Positions 26,009 through 34,586 of a DNA stretch of 64,000 nucleotides are shown here, piece by piece (position 1 is the first letter of the stretch; each line of letters begins with the position of its first letter). The translations under genes were made by a program, and so were the position numbers. The notes under the pieces were generated by a model, which made no database searches, had not been told where the DNA came from, and saw nothing but the letters and a program-made list of their open reading frames with translations. The stretch is from positions 28,070-92,069 of the forward strand of contig JBKBPL010000016.1 in assembly GCA_046293075.1 (NCBI GenBank). Direction: 5' to 3'. This DNA is from Ga0077530 sp046293075. Lineage in GTDB: Bacteria > Pseudomonadota > Alphaproteobacteria > Rhizobiales > Hyphomicrobiaceae.

Positions 26009-29000
26009 CTAATGGGCCGCTTCCCAGTTGGCTGCGGCCTTGGCATCGACGTGGATCGGCACCGAGAACTTCACGGCCGGCTCGGCGGCGTTCTCCATGA
26101 CCTGCCGGACGACGGGCAGCGCCTTCTCGACTTCGTTCTCGCGCGCCTCGAAGATCAGCTCGTCGTGCACTTGCAGGAGCATGGTCGTATGGTCGAGACG
26201 TGCGGCTTGCAGTGCCCCCGGCATGCGGATCATGGCGCGACGGATGATGTCGGCCGCCGAGCCTTGGATCGGGGCGTTGATCGCCGCGCGCTCCAGGAAT
26301 CCACGCATGGACGGGTTCTTCGTGTTGATCTCGGGATAGTGAATGCGTCGGCCGAAGACGGTCTCGACGTAGCCGTGCTCGCGGGCAAACTGCTTCGTGC
26401 GCTCCATGTAATCGCGGATGCCGGGAAAGCGCTTGAAGTAGGTGTCGATGTATTCGCCCGCCTCCTGCTTCGGGATCCCGAGCTGATTGGCGAGACCGAA
26501 GGCGGAGATGCCGTAGATGATCCCGAAGTTGATGGCTTTGGCGCGCCGGCGTGTCTCGGTCGGCATGTCCTTGACCGGCACACCGAACATCTCCGATGCC
26601 GTCATCGCATGGATGTCGAGGCCATCGGCGAAGGCCTTCTTGAGCTGCGGGATGTCGGCAATGTGGGCGAGCACACGCAGCTCGATCTGGCTGTAGTCCG
26701 CCGAGATGAGCTTGGCTCCCTTCTCGGCGATGAAGGCCGTGCGGATCTCGCGGCCCTCACGCGTGCGTGCAGGAATGTTCTGCAGATTGGGATCGGTCGA
26801 GGCGAGCCGCCCCGTGGTCGTCGCGGCGAGCGCGTAGCTCGTATGAATGCGCCCGGTCTCCGGGTGAATATGCTGCGGCAGTGCGTCGGTGTAGGTGCTC
26901 TTGAGCTTGGTGAGCTGGCGCCACTCCAGCATCGTATTGATGAGCCTGCGGGCGTCCGGCGGCAATTCCTCGTTTGCGGCAAGATCGTCGAGCAGACCGG
27001 CGCGGGTCTCCCACTGGCCCGACCGGGTGCGCTTGCCGCCAGGCAGCTTGAGCTGATCGAAGAGCAGCTCGCCGAGCTGTTTCGGGCTGCCGAGGTTGAA
27101 GGGCCGCCCGGCCAGCGCTTGCACTTCCTCCTCAAGGCGCGCAATTCCTTGCGCAAAGCTCGACGAGAGGCGCGAGAGGATGTCGCGGTCGACCTTGACG
27201 CCGGCGGCCTCCATGTCCGCGAGCACAGGGAGCAGCGGTCGTTCCAGGGTCTCGTAGACGGTCGTCACGCGCTCGGCCACTAGGCGCGGCTTCAAGACGA
27301 GCCACAGCCTCAGTGTCACGTCGGCGTCCTCGGCGGCGTACTCCGTTGCCTTGTCGATCGGCACGTCGGCGAAGGTGCGCTCGGATTTCTTCTTGGCAGC
27401 CGGCGCGTATTCGATGACGCGCGTGAAGGCGAGCGGCGTGTGCCCGAGATGGCGCTCGGAGAGAGCGTCCATGCCCTGGCTGCCCTTGCCGGCATCGAGC
27501 GCGTAGGAAATCAGCATCGTGTCGTCGATGGAGACGATGCGGATGCCGTGGCGACGCATGACCAGACAGTCGTATTTGAGGTTCTGTCCGATCTTGAGGA
27601 CAGAGGGATCCTCGAGCAGCGGCTTCAGCACCTCGAGCGCCGCGCGCTTGTCGATCTGCCCGTCGACGAGACCGCCCGTGCCGAAGAGATCGGCATTGCC
27701 GGCCGTGTGCGCGAGCGGCACGTAGCAGGCCTTTCCCGGCGCCGTCGCCAGCGAGAAGCCGACAAGGTCGGCCATCATGGCATCGAGGCCGGTGGTTTCG
27801 GTGTCAAAGGCCACGTGGCCCGTTTCGCGCGCCTCTGCAACCCATGCCTGGAGCCGGCCGAGATCGCGCACGGTCTCATAGGTCGTGCGGTCGATCTTCG
27901 GCTGGCGCGCGGCGGCGCGACCGAAATCCACGGCCGCCGCCGGCGTCTCGGCGCCGTCGCTCTTCTTCGGTTTGGCGCCCTTTGCAGCAGGGGCGGGGGC
28001 ATCGCCCTTCGTCAGGCTGGCGCCGACGGACCGCTCGAGTGGTGGCGGCGGCTCGACGCCGAGCGCGTCGGCGACGCGCTTCGTCAGCGTGTTGAACTCC
28101 ATGGTGCGCATGAAGGTCAGCAACGGTTCGGCGAGCTGCTCCTGCAAGCCGAGGCGCTCGATCGGCACCTCGACCGGCACATCGTCCTTGAGGCGCACGA
28201 GTTCGCGGCTCATGCGCGCCTGATCGGCGAACTCGATGAGCTTTTCGCGTCGCTTCGGCTGCTTGATCTCGCTCGCGCGCGCCAGCAGGGTATCGAGATC
28301 ACCGAACTCCTTGATCAGCTCGGCGGCCGTCTTGACGCCGATGCCGGGAACGCCTGGGACGTTGTCTGTAGAGTCGCCGGCAAGAGCCTGGATGTCGACG
28401 ACCTTTTCGGGCTCGAGACCAAACTTCTCGATGACGTCTTCGCGCCCGATCAGCTTACCCTTCATGGTATCGAGCATGACGACGCCGGGCTTGACGAGCT
28501 GCATGAGGTCCTTGTCGGACGAGACAATCGTGACGTCGCCGCCGGCCTGGAGTGCCGCGCGCGCGTAGGTCGCGATGAGATCGTCGGCCTCGTAGCCCTC
28601 CTGCTCGATGGAGGCGATGTTGAAGGCCTTGACGGCCGCGCGGATGAGCGGGAACTGGGGGATCAATTCTTCCGGTGGCGGTGGCCGGTTCGCCTTGTAG
28701 TTCGGGTAGATGTCATTTCTGTAGTTCGTGCGCGAGGCATCGAAGATGACGGCGATATGCGTCGGCCCGCGTCCGGCCTTGGCGTCCTGAATGAGCTTCC
28801 AGAGCATCTGGCAGAAGCCGTGCACGGCGCCGACGGGCAGGCCGTCGGAGGGGCGCGTCAGCGGTGGCAGGGCGTGAAAGGCGCGGAAGATGTAGCCCGA
28901 GCCGTCGACCAGATAGACATGGCTCCCCTTGCCGACTGGCACGGGCTCGCCTTCCGGCACGGAGATGCGCCCGTTCGGCGCGGTGTCGTTCGCGGGCATG

Positions 29001-29014
29001 GTGGCTGTGTTCAT
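26009..29014 (-). CDS. polA: DNA polymerase I
   Basis: A 1001-residue three-domain polymerase I for gap filling and RNA primer removal. The N-terminal 5'-3' exonuclease starts at VYLVDGSGYIFRAFHALPP and includes GYEADDLIATYA and SSDKDLMQLV. The proofreading domain looks intact, with VAFDTETTGLDAM carrying the metal-binding Asp/Glu. The polymerase domain has motif A SADYSQIELRVLAHI, motif B RRAKAINFGIIYGISAFG and motif C LLQVHDELIFE. Length and order are standard. A linker (about 335-375) is rich in Ala, Pro and Lys. It is transcribed away from the RBBP9-like gene; the flavoprotein gene follows after 41 bp. Confidence 0.98.
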   Translation of the reverse strand: MNTATMPANDTAPNGRISVPEGEPVPVGKGSHVYLVDGSGYIFRAFHALPPLTRPSDGLPVGAVHGFCQMLWKLIQDAKAGRGPTHIAVIFDASRTNYRNDIYPNYKANRPPPPEELIPQFPLIRAAVKAFNIASIEQEGYEADDLIATYARAALQAGGDVTIVSSDKDLMQLVKPGVVMLDTMKGKLIGREDVIEKFGLEPEKVVDIQALAGDSTDNVPGVPGIGVKTAAELIKEFGDLDTLLARASEIKQPKRREKLIEFADQARMSRELVRLKDDVPVEVPIERLGLQEQLAEPLLTFMRTMEFNTLTKRVADALGVEPPPPLERSVGASLTKGDAPAPAAKGAKPKKSDGAETPAAAVDFGRAAARQPKIDRTTYETVRDLGRLQAWVAEARETGHVAFDTETTGLDAMMADLVGFSLATAPGKACYVPLAHTAGNADLFGTGGLVDGQIDKRAALEVLKPLLEDPSVLKIGQNLKYDCLVMRRHGIRIVSIDDTMLISYALDAGKGSQGMDALSERHLGHTPLAFTRVIEYAPAAKKKSERTFADVPIDKATEYAAEDADVTLRLWLVLKPRLVAERVTTVYETLERPLLPVLADMEAAGVKVDRDILSRLSSSFAQGIARLEEEVQALAGRPFNLGSPKQLGELLFDQLKLPGGKRTRSGQWETRAGLLDDLAANEELPPDARRLINTMLEWRQLTKLKSTYTDALPQHIHPETGRIHTSYALAATTTGRLASTDPNLQNIPARTREGREIRTAFIAEKGAKLISADYSQIELRVLAHIADIPQLKKAFADGLDIHAMTASEMFGVPVKDMPTETRRRAKAINFGIIYGISAFGLANQLGIPKQEAGEYIDTYFKRFPGIRDYMERTKQFAREHGYVETVFGRRIHYPEINTKNPSMRGFLERAAINAPIQGSAADIIRRAMIRMPGALQAARLDHTTMLLQVHDELIFEARENEVEKALPVVRQVMENAAEPAVKFSVPIHVDAKAAANWEAAH

Positions 29015-29139
29015 GGCGGGGGAGTATAGAAGGCGGGATTGCCGCGGTCAGCCAATTCTCGCCGCGCGCCGATGTGAGCCTCAAGCCAGTGCTGTGGCAG
29101 CAGGCTCGTGCAGCTTGACAGGTGCTCTATACTGCACTC

Positions 29140-29712
29140 ATGCGGACATCGGAAATCGACATGCTGATCGTGCCGGGGTGGACGAATTCCGGCCCGGACC
29201 ACTGGCAATCGCGCTGGCAGCGCCATTTCAAGACTGCGCGGCGCATCGAGCAGGCGGACTGGAACAGGCCGCGCCTCGCCGACTGGGTCGAGCGGATCAT
29301 TGCGGAAGTGGCCAGGTCAACGCGCCCTGTGGTGCTGGTCGCGCATAGCTGCGGCGTCTCGGCGGTAGTGCACGCCGCGCCGCGGCTCGTGCCAAGCCGC
29401 CTCGTCGGGGCATTTCTGGTGGCGCCGGCCGATCTCGAAGGCAGCGATACGTGGCCCGCGAAGGAAGGCGGCTTTGCACCGTTACCGATGGTGCGGCTGC
29501 CGTTCCCGGCGCGGCTGATCGGCAGCTCGGACGATCCCTACTGCTCGGTCGCGCGGACGCAGGAATTCGGCGCTGCCTGGGGCGCTGATGTCTCGATCAT
29601 CGCCAATGCGGGGCACCTCAATACCGCGTCGGGGCACGGCCCCTGGCCCGAGGGCCTTCTCACATTCGGCCTGTTTCTGCGTTCGCTCGGCGATGTGCCG
29701 GGGCAGGCCTGA
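29140..29712 (+). CDS. RBBP9/YdeN-like alpha/beta hydrolase
   Basis: A 190-residue small serine hydrolase of the RBBP9/YdeN type. It starts with the family-typical DMLIVPGWTNSGPDHWQSRW. The nucleophile elbow is VAHSCGVSAVVH, and the acid and histidine lie in GSSDDPYCS and NAGHLNTASGHGPWPEG. The size is normal for the family. Cytosolic; substrate unknown. I start at ATG 29140; a GTG six codons upstream is possible. It converges on aroC with a 15-bp gap and is divergent from polA. Confidence 0.88.
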   Translation: MRTSEIDMLIVPGWTNSGPDHWQSRWQRHFKTARRIEQADWNRPRLADWVERIIAEVARSTRPVVLVAHSCGVSAVVHAAPRLVPSRLVGAFLVAPADLEGSDTWPAKEGGFAPLPMVRLPFPARLIGSSDDPYCSVARTQEFGAAWGADVSIIANAGHLNTASGHGPWPEGLLTFGLFLRSLGDVPGQA

Positions 29713-29727
29713 GGCGCGGCCGCCGGC

Positions 29728-30813
29728 TCAGCCGCATTGCGCGCGATGGCGCAGGAAATGATCGGCGAGCACGAGCGCCATCATCGCCTCGCCCACGGGC
29801 ACCGCGCGGATGCCGACGCAGGGATCATGGCGGCCCTTGGTCACGATCTCGGTGTCGTGGCCGTGCTGGTCGATCGTCCGGCGCGGCTGGAGGATCGATG
29901 ACGTCGGCTTGACCGCAAAGCGCGCGACCACAGGCTGGCCGGTCGAGATGCCGCCGAGGATGCCACCCGCATGGTTGGAGAGAAACACCGGCTTGCCGTC
30001 ACTGCCGGCGCGCATCTCGTCCGCATTGGCCTCCCCGGTCAGCGCGGCAGCCGCAAAGCCGTCGCCGATCTCGACGCCCTTCACCGCATTGATGCTCATC
30101 AGGGCGGAAGCCAGATCCTGGTCGAGCTTGCCGTAGACAGGGGCCCCCCATCCCGCCGGCACGCCCTCCGCGATGATCTCGATGATCGCGCCGAGCGATG
30201 AGCCCGCCTTGCGTGTGGCGTCGAGATCGTCCGCCCACTGGGCTGCCGTCTCGGCATCGGGGCAGAAGAAGGGGTTCTTGTCGACCTCGGCCCAGTCCCA
30301 GCGCGCGCGATCGATGGCGCGGCTGCCGATCTGGACCAGGGCGCCGCGGATCGTCACGCCGTTCAGCACCGCCCGCGCGACCGCGCCCGCGGCAACCCGC
30401 GCCGCCGTCTCACGCGCCGAGGACCGCCCGCCGCCGCGGTAGTCGCGAATGCCATACTTGGCAAAGTACGTGTAGTCGGCGTGGCCCGGGCGGAACTTCT
30501 CGGCGATGTCGCCGTAGTCCTTGGAACGCGGGTCGGTGTTCTCGATCATCAGCGAGATCGGCGTGCCGGTCGTCACCTGGCGTCCGGTGCCGTCGTCGAA
30601 CACGCCGGAGAGGATCCGCACGGTATCGGGCTCGCGGCGCTGGGTCGTGTAGCGGGATTGACCGGGTTTTCTGCGATCGAGGTAAACTTGAATGTTTTCG
30701 GCGCTAAGGGGTATGCGAGGCGGGCAGCCATCGATCACACAGCCCAGTGCCGGCCCGTGGCTCTCGCCCCAGGTCGTGACGCGGAAAATGTGGCCGAAAG
30801 TGTTGTGCGACAT
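29728..30813 (-). CDS. aroC: Chorismate synthase
   Basis: A 361-residue chorismate synthase, last step of the shikimate pathway (EPSP to chorismate), needing reduced FMN. Family signatures are FRVTTWGESHGPALGCVIDG at the N-terminus, the RPGHADYTYFAKYG region and DYRGGGRSSARETAARVAAG. The later FSNHAGG-type signature reads FLSNHAGGILGG, and the C-terminal RHDPCVGIRAVPVGEAMMA is standard. The length is normal. AroK and AroB lie elsewhere in this window (59947-61735). Upstream is an AT-richer 300-bp spacer shared with the divergent lysine-rich protein gene. Confidence 0.98.
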   Translation of the reverse strand: MSHNTFGHIFRVTTWGESHGPALGCVIDGCPPRIPLSAENIQVYLDRRKPGQSRYTTQRREPDTVRILSGVFDDGTGRQVTTGTPISLMIENTDPRSKDYGDIAEKFRPGHADYTYFAKYGIRDYRGGGRSSARETAARVAAGAVARAVLNGVTIRGALVQIGSRAIDRARWDWAEVDKNPFFCPDAETAAQWADDLDATRKAGSSLGAIIEIIAEGVPAGWGAPVYGKLDQDLASALMSINAVKGVEIGDGFAAAALTGEANADEMRAGSDGKPVFLSNHAGGILGGISTGQPVVARFAVKPTSSILQPRRTIDQHGHDTEIVTKGRHDPCVGIRAVPVGEAMMALVLADHFLRHRAQCG

Positions 30814-31118
30814 GGGCTATCCGGCATTTTGCGGCACCGCAGCAACAATACCTATAGCACAGCTGTCTTAGCTGCGTCGCCATCCAAGATTAACAAGCGT
30901 TCATGTGACAGATTAACAACCATTCAAGTAGACGGGCACGGAAGATGTGTGACTGGTGGGTCACGAACGCCGTTTATATTGTGCGTATATTCAGTGTTGC
31001 TTCCTAAGACCGAAATAAAATGCCAAAGTATGCACGACACTGGCGCTGATGCGGGCTCAGACCTTCACCGGCACCAGTGTCGGCTTGCAAGCTCAATGCT
31101 CACTGTGGAGGAATTGTC
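30814..31118. other. AT-rich divergent promoter region, aroC / lysine-rich protein
   Basis: About 305 bases without a gene and visibly richer in A and T than the flanks. They hold a tandem direct repeat at 30887-30926, and stretches such as TTTATATTGTGCGTATATT at about 30972 that could serve as promoter elements. GTGGAGGAATTGTC just before 31119 is the ribosome site of the lysine-rich protein gene. Confidence 0.55.
30887..30926. repeat. Tandem imperfect direct repeat, possible operator
   Basis: AGATTAACAAGCGTTCA at 30887-30903 is followed by AGATTAACAACCATTCA at 30910-30926: 15 of 17 bases match, with a 23-base period (about two helical turns). This spacing suits a dimeric or cooperative regulator. 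It lies between divergent aroC and the lysine-rich protein gene, so either could be controlled. No known box is matched exactly. Confidence 0.5.
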
Positions 31119-31424
31119 ATGAAGTTCGCGAAGCTGGCCCTCGCCGGGGCGCTCAGTGCGTTCCTGTTCACCTCGGCGCAGGCCGCCCCCGCGCTGGGCC
31201 CGGCCACGAAGATCACGTCGGACAACGTGATCGAACTGGCTCAGGCCAAGAAGAAGGCCGTGAAGAAGAAGGCTGCGCCGAAGAAGAAGGCCGCCAAGAA
31301 GCCGGCGAAGAAGAAGGTTGCCAAGAAGCCGGCGAAGAAGAAGGTGGCCAAGGTTGGCCCCGGCCGCTGCGGTGCGATGAAGTACTGGAGCGCGAAGCAG
31401 AAGAAGTGCCTCTCGAAGGGCTGA
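31119..31424 (+). CDS. Secreted lysine/alanine-rich basic protein
   Basis: A 101-residue protein. A Sec signal peptide (FAKLALAGALSAFLFTSAQA) precedes about 20 ordinary residues. Then comes a highly basic low-complexity segment of AKKK, AKKPAKKK and KKVAKK repeats (about residues 45-80), reminiscent of histone-H1-like tails. It ends with a short conserved-looking tail, GRCGAMKYWSAKQKKCLSKG, with two cysteines. Start ATG 31119 has a strong GGAGG. An ideal terminator follows at 31451. Similar Lys/Ala-rich proteins with a Cys-x-Tyr-Trp-x-Cys tail occur in Hyphomicrobiales, without known function. Binding of polyanions in the periplasm is an inference. Confidence 0.82.
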   Translation: MKFAKLALAGALSAFLFTSAQAAPALGPATKITSDNVIELAQAKKKAVKKKAAPKKKAAKKPAKKKVAKKPAKKKVAKVGPGRCGAMKYWSAKQKKCLSKG

Positions 31425-31450
31425 TCCGGCGCTTCACGAGCCAAAAAGCG

Positions 31451-31479
31451 GGGTCGGGCGAAGGTCCGACCCTTTTTTT
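31451..31479 (+). terminator. Rho-independent terminator after lysine-rich protein gene
   Basis: The stem GGGTCGG / CCGACCC is followed directly by seven T residues, 26 bp after the stop of the lysine-rich protein gene. It is a classic intrinsic terminator. Confidence 0.9.
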
Positions 31480-31497
31480 GCGGGCTTGGTGGGGGGC

Positions 31498-32007
31498 TCA
31501 GCGCCAGCCGAAAGCGATCCGCTCGACCTTGCTGTCACCGAGGACATCAAAAATGTGGGCGATCGGACGGCCCCCGCGCCGCCAGTAGAAGTGGCAGGCC
31601 TGGTCGTTCTCAGCGAGCGCCCACACGATCAGGCCGGCCAGCCGGCGCATGTCGAGCGCGTGGCGCGCCCCTTCAAAGAGATGCTCGCCGAAGCCGAGCC
31701 CCTGGTGGGTCGGCGTCACGTAGAGCTCGTAGATCTCGCCCTGGTAACGGCCTTTCGAGCGGGCCCGGCCGAAGGTCGTGTAGCCGGCAACCTTGCCGCC
31801 GACCTCGAGCACCAGCATACCCTCACCGCGGCTCGCCACGCTCCGCCACCACGCGACCGTACGCCGGCGGATGATGCCTTCGAGGTGGGCATGGGGGATG
31901 ATGCCCGTGTAGGCGAGCCGCCAAGACTGGCCGAAAAGCTCAGCCAGCTCTTCCGCATCGCGGGTGTGCGGCTTGCGGACGACAATGTCAGTGCGGGACT
32001 GAAGCAT
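31498..32007 (-). CDS. GNAT family N-acetyltransferase
   Basis: A 169-residue acetyltransferase of the GNAT fold. The acetyl-CoA pyrophosphate loop is in YVTPTHQGLGFGEHLFEGA (motif A, Q/RxxGxG/A type), preceded by the beta strand EIYELYV. The C-terminal part ALAENDQACHFYWRRGGRP is the usual NxxAxxFYxxxGF-type motif B. It could acetylate a small amine, peptide or protein; the substrate is unknown. Start ATG 32007. It converges on the lysine-rich protein gene. Confidence 0.87.
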   Translation of the reverse strand: MLQSRTDIVVRKPHTRDAEELAELFGQSWRLAYTGIIPHAHLEGIIRRRTVAWWRSVASRGEGMLVLEVGGKVAGYTTFGRARSKGRYQGEIYELYVTPTHQGLGFGEHLFEGARHALDMRRLAGLIVWALAENDQACHFYWRRGGRPIAHIFDVLGDSKVERIAFGWR

Positions 32008-32223
32008 GTGGCCACTATAGCCCAGTATTGTGGCGCGGGTCAGCTCACGTCGTCGCGACAGGGATGCAGAGGCGCCAGTCGGTCGCTGCGCGTGTCCATT
32101 TGCGCTCGGCGCGCGGGCTGTGCTAGACGACGGCCGTGCGCCGTGCCCTGTTGCCGCGGCAGCAGGGACTCACCCAGGCGCATTGTTTCATCGGCTCTGC
32201 TCCTTCTCGGCGGCCGATCGCGT

Positions 32224-32297
32224 GGCGACGTGGCGGAGTGGTGACGCAGCGGACTGCAAATCCGTAAACGCCGGTTCGATTCCGGCCGTCGCCTCCA
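32224..32297 (+). tRNA. tRNA-Cys (anticodon GCA)
   Basis: A 74-base cloverleaf with acceptor GGCGACG / CGTCGCC, D arm GCG..CGC, anticodon stem GCGGA / TCCGT with loop CTGCAAA (GCA at 32256-32258), short variable loop, and T arm GCCGG TTCGATT CCGGC. Discriminator T is followed by an encoded CCA. It stands alone, 140 bp before the Ldh2-type gene; no integrase or repeated tRNA end is visible. Confidence 0.95.
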
Positions 32298-32438
32298 TGG
32301 ATCTCCAAAAACCGGCGCTGCGCTCTCTCGTCGACGCCCCCTCTCTGCAGCGCGCGGTCCTCGCCAGTAGACCCGCGGGCGCCCGCTGTGTCATGGAAGG
32401 GGCAAGTGCCCATCAAGCCGACACTCCCGGGAGGACCA

Positions 32439-33524
32439 ATGATCCGCATCAAGGCGCAGGCGCTCGAGGATCTCGTGCGTGACATCTTCATCAAGGCGGG
32501 CTGCTCCGAGGCCGAGGGCAGGCGCATCGGCAAGTACCTCGTGATCGCAAATCTCACCGGCCACGACAGCCACGGCGTCCAGCGCGTGCCGCGCTACCTG
32601 CAATGGAAAGCCGAAGGCGATTTCGTCGCCGACCGCACCGTGAAGGTCGTCTCTGAGACGCCGGTGCTCGCCGTGCTCGACGGGCAGTATGGCTTTGGCC
32701 AGACAATCGCGCCGCAAGCCGTCGAGATCGGGATCAGGAAATGCAAGGAGATGGGCCTCGCCTGCATCGCGCTGCGCAACACCGGCCACATCGGCCGCGT
32801 CGGCGATTGGGCCGAGATGGCGGCGGCAGAAGGGCTCGTGTCCGTGCATTTCGTCAACGCCGCGTCGAGCATTCTGGTTGCGCCCTACGGCGCCGTGGAT
32901 CGTCGGTTCTCGACGGCGCCCTACTGCGTCGGCGTTCCGCGTCCCGGCACCACGCCTCTGATCCTGGATTTCGCGACGTCGATCGTCGCCGAGGGCAAGG
33001 TGCTCAATGCCTCGTTCGGTGGCAGGAAGCTGCCCGACGACGCGCTGATCGGCCCCGATGGTCAGATGAGCCCCGATCCGCACCTGCTCTATGGCGACTA
33101 CACGCCAACCGGTCCGCGCAACTACCGCAAGGGCACGGGCGCGATTCGCGCGTTCGGCGATCACAAGGGCTCCGGTCTCGCGCTGATGTGCGAGCTGCTC
33201 GGGGGTTCGCTCACGGGTACGGGTGCGGCCGAGGAGGGGCGTAAGTGGTCGAACGGGATGCTCTCGTTCTACGTCGACCCGGCGAAGCTCGATCCTGCCG
33301 GGTTCTTTCCAAAGGACGTGATGCGCTTTGTCGACTACGTGAAGAGCGCGCGGCCGGCGACGCCCGGTGGCGAGGTGCTCGTGCCCGGCGAGCCGGAGGC
33401 GCGCACGAAGGCCGAGCGCCTCGCCAACGGTGTGCCGCTGCCCGAAGACACCTGGGGGGCTATCGTCGAGGCGGCGCGCAAGGTCGGCGTCGACGAGCGC
33501 CGCATCCAGCTCGCGGCGCAGTAG
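32439..33524 (+). CDS. Malate/L-lactate/ureidoglycolate dehydrogenase family (Ldh2-type) oxidoreductase
   Basis: A 361-residue NAD(P)-dependent 2-hydroxyacid dehydrogenase of the Ldh2/MDH2/YbiC family, not the Rossmann malate dehydrogenase family. Characteristic pieces are GHDSHGVQRVPRYLQW, ALRNTGHIGRVGDWAE, LDFATSIVAEGKV and FGDHKGSGLALMCELLGG. Start ATG 32439 follows GGGAGGACC. It lies 48 bp upstream of an RraA-type gene on the same strand; together they suggest hydroxyacid or oxo-acid breakdown. The substrate could be malate, sulfolactate, ureidoglycolate or similar. Confidence 0.87.
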   Translation: MIRIKAQALEDLVRDIFIKAGCSEAEGRRIGKYLVIANLTGHDSHGVQRVPRYLQWKAEGDFVADRTVKVVSETPVLAVLDGQYGFGQTIAPQAVEIGIRKCKEMGLACIALRNTGHIGRVGDWAEMAAAEGLVSVHFVNAASSILVAPYGAVDRRFSTAPYCVGVPRPGTTPLILDFATSIVAEGKVLNASFGGRKLPDDALIGPDGQMSPDPHLLYGDYTPTGPRNYRKGTGAIRAFGDHKGSGLALMCELLGGSLTGTGAAEEGRKWSNGMLSFYVDPAKLDPAGFFPKDVMRFVDYVKSARPATPGGEVLVPGEPEARTKAERLANGVPLPEDTWGAIVEAARKVGVDERRIQLAAQ

Positions 33525-33572
33525 GCGCGGAACACAGCCATGCCGACAGCCACAGCCTGATAAGAGGGCCCC

Positions 33573-34277
33573 ATGACCACTGTCTCTGCCGAAACACTCG
33601 CCTTTCTCAAGACCGTCGATACGCCGACCATCTGCAATGCCCTCGAGATCGTCGCGCCTGAGCGGCGGCTCACGGGCTATACGGTGAAGCCGTTCGTCTG
33701 CCCTTTCCCGGATCTGGAGCCGATCATCGGCTACGCGCGCGTCGCGACCTGTCGCGCCACGCACGCCAACGAGCTCACCGGGGAAGCCGCCCGCAACCAG
33801 CGCATCGGCTACTACGAGTACATTGCCTCGGGGCCGGGGCCGACGATCACCGTGCTGCAGGACCTCGATGGGGCCGAGGTCGGTTACGGCGCCTTTTGGG
33901 GTGAGGTGCAGAGCACGGTGCACAAGGGCCTCGGCTCGCTCGGCGTGATCACCGACGGCTGCATCCGAGACATTCCGCAATGGGCGCCCGGCTTCTTCGC
34001 GCTGGCCGGCTCGCTGGCGCCGAGCCATGCCTTCACGCACCTCCACGACTTCGGCAAGGAAGTGCGCGTGCACGGGATGCTGGTCCGCCACGGCGACCTC
34101 ATCCATGCCGACCGGCATGGGGCGGTCGTGATCCCCCACGCGGTCGCCGACAAGCTCCAGGGCGCTTGCGAGCTGCTTGCGCGCAAGGAAGCGGTCATCC
34201 TCGAGCAAGCCCGCGCGCCGGGCTTCAACATCGAGATGCTGAAGGTGGCGCTGCGCAAGCAGGAGGAGATCCACTGA
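33573..34277 (+). CDS. RraA family protein (HMG/CHA aldolase-like)
   Basis: A 234-residue member of the RraA-like fold, which includes class II pyruvate aldolases and oxaloacetate decarboxylases as well as RraA. The catalytic-type motif is GSLGVITDGCIRDI, with the Arg and Asp that bind pyruvate and metal, and GDLIHADRHGAVVIP follows. Its length exceeds the roughly 160 residues of true RNase E inhibitor RraA, favouring the aldolase/decarboxylase side. It is probably co-transcribed with the Ldh2-type dehydrogenase. Confidence 0.82.
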   Translation: MTTVSAETLAFLKTVDTPTICNALEIVAPERRLTGYTVKPFVCPFPDLEPIIGYARVATCRATHANELTGEAARNQRIGYYEYIASGPGPTITVLQDLDGAEVGYGAFWGEVQSTVHKGLGSLGVITDGCIRDIPQWAPGFFALAGSLAPSHAFTHLHDFGKEVRVHGMLVRHGDLIHADRHGAVVIPHAVADKLQGACELLARKEAVILEQARAPGFNIEMLKVALRKQEEIH

Positions 34278-34586
34278 GGCGGCTTCTGGTGCGGGCCGGC
34301 GATGGCAGCCATGCGCGGCGCCGCCTCACGGGTCTTTCCCGTTGAAGAGCCGCGCGATTCGGCAGAGAAGAATTCCTCGTTGGGGCCAACACAGCAATTG
34401 CCCCCGTTGCTGCACCGCGTTAAAAGCCCTTCTGGCGGCTGGGGGCCTTGCCGCCACGGTGGGGCGTGGCCGGCCGGTGACGGGCGGCGGGCGCCCCGGT
34501 AATCAGAGGCATAGGGGCTCGTTTCGCGGCTCTGCCGGTGCCCGCCGGTTCTGCGATCCGACGCCCACCTAACGAGAGCCGCAAGC
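34278..34586. other. Intergenic region upstream of sdhC
   Basis: About 309 bases with no convincing gene. It should contain the sdhCDA promoter. A short AT-richer patch around 34370-34430 is the most promoter-like part; I see no riboswitch or repeat. Confidence 0.5.

Noticed and set aside
24219..26012. A 597-codon plus-strand frame
   Set aside because: It is the antisense shadow of the fumarate-reductase-type flavoprotein and shows no family motifs.
27440..29029. A 529-codon plus-strand frame
   Set aside because: Antisense to the N-terminal half of polA, with no protein-like features.
32224..32297. tRNA-Cys as an integration site
   Set aside because: No integrase, no repeated copy of the tRNA 3' end and no change of composition are seen on either side.
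33573..34277. Regulator of RNase E activity RraA
   Set aside because: The protein is about 70 residues too long and sits with a hydroxyacid dehydrogenase, which points to the aldolase-like branch.
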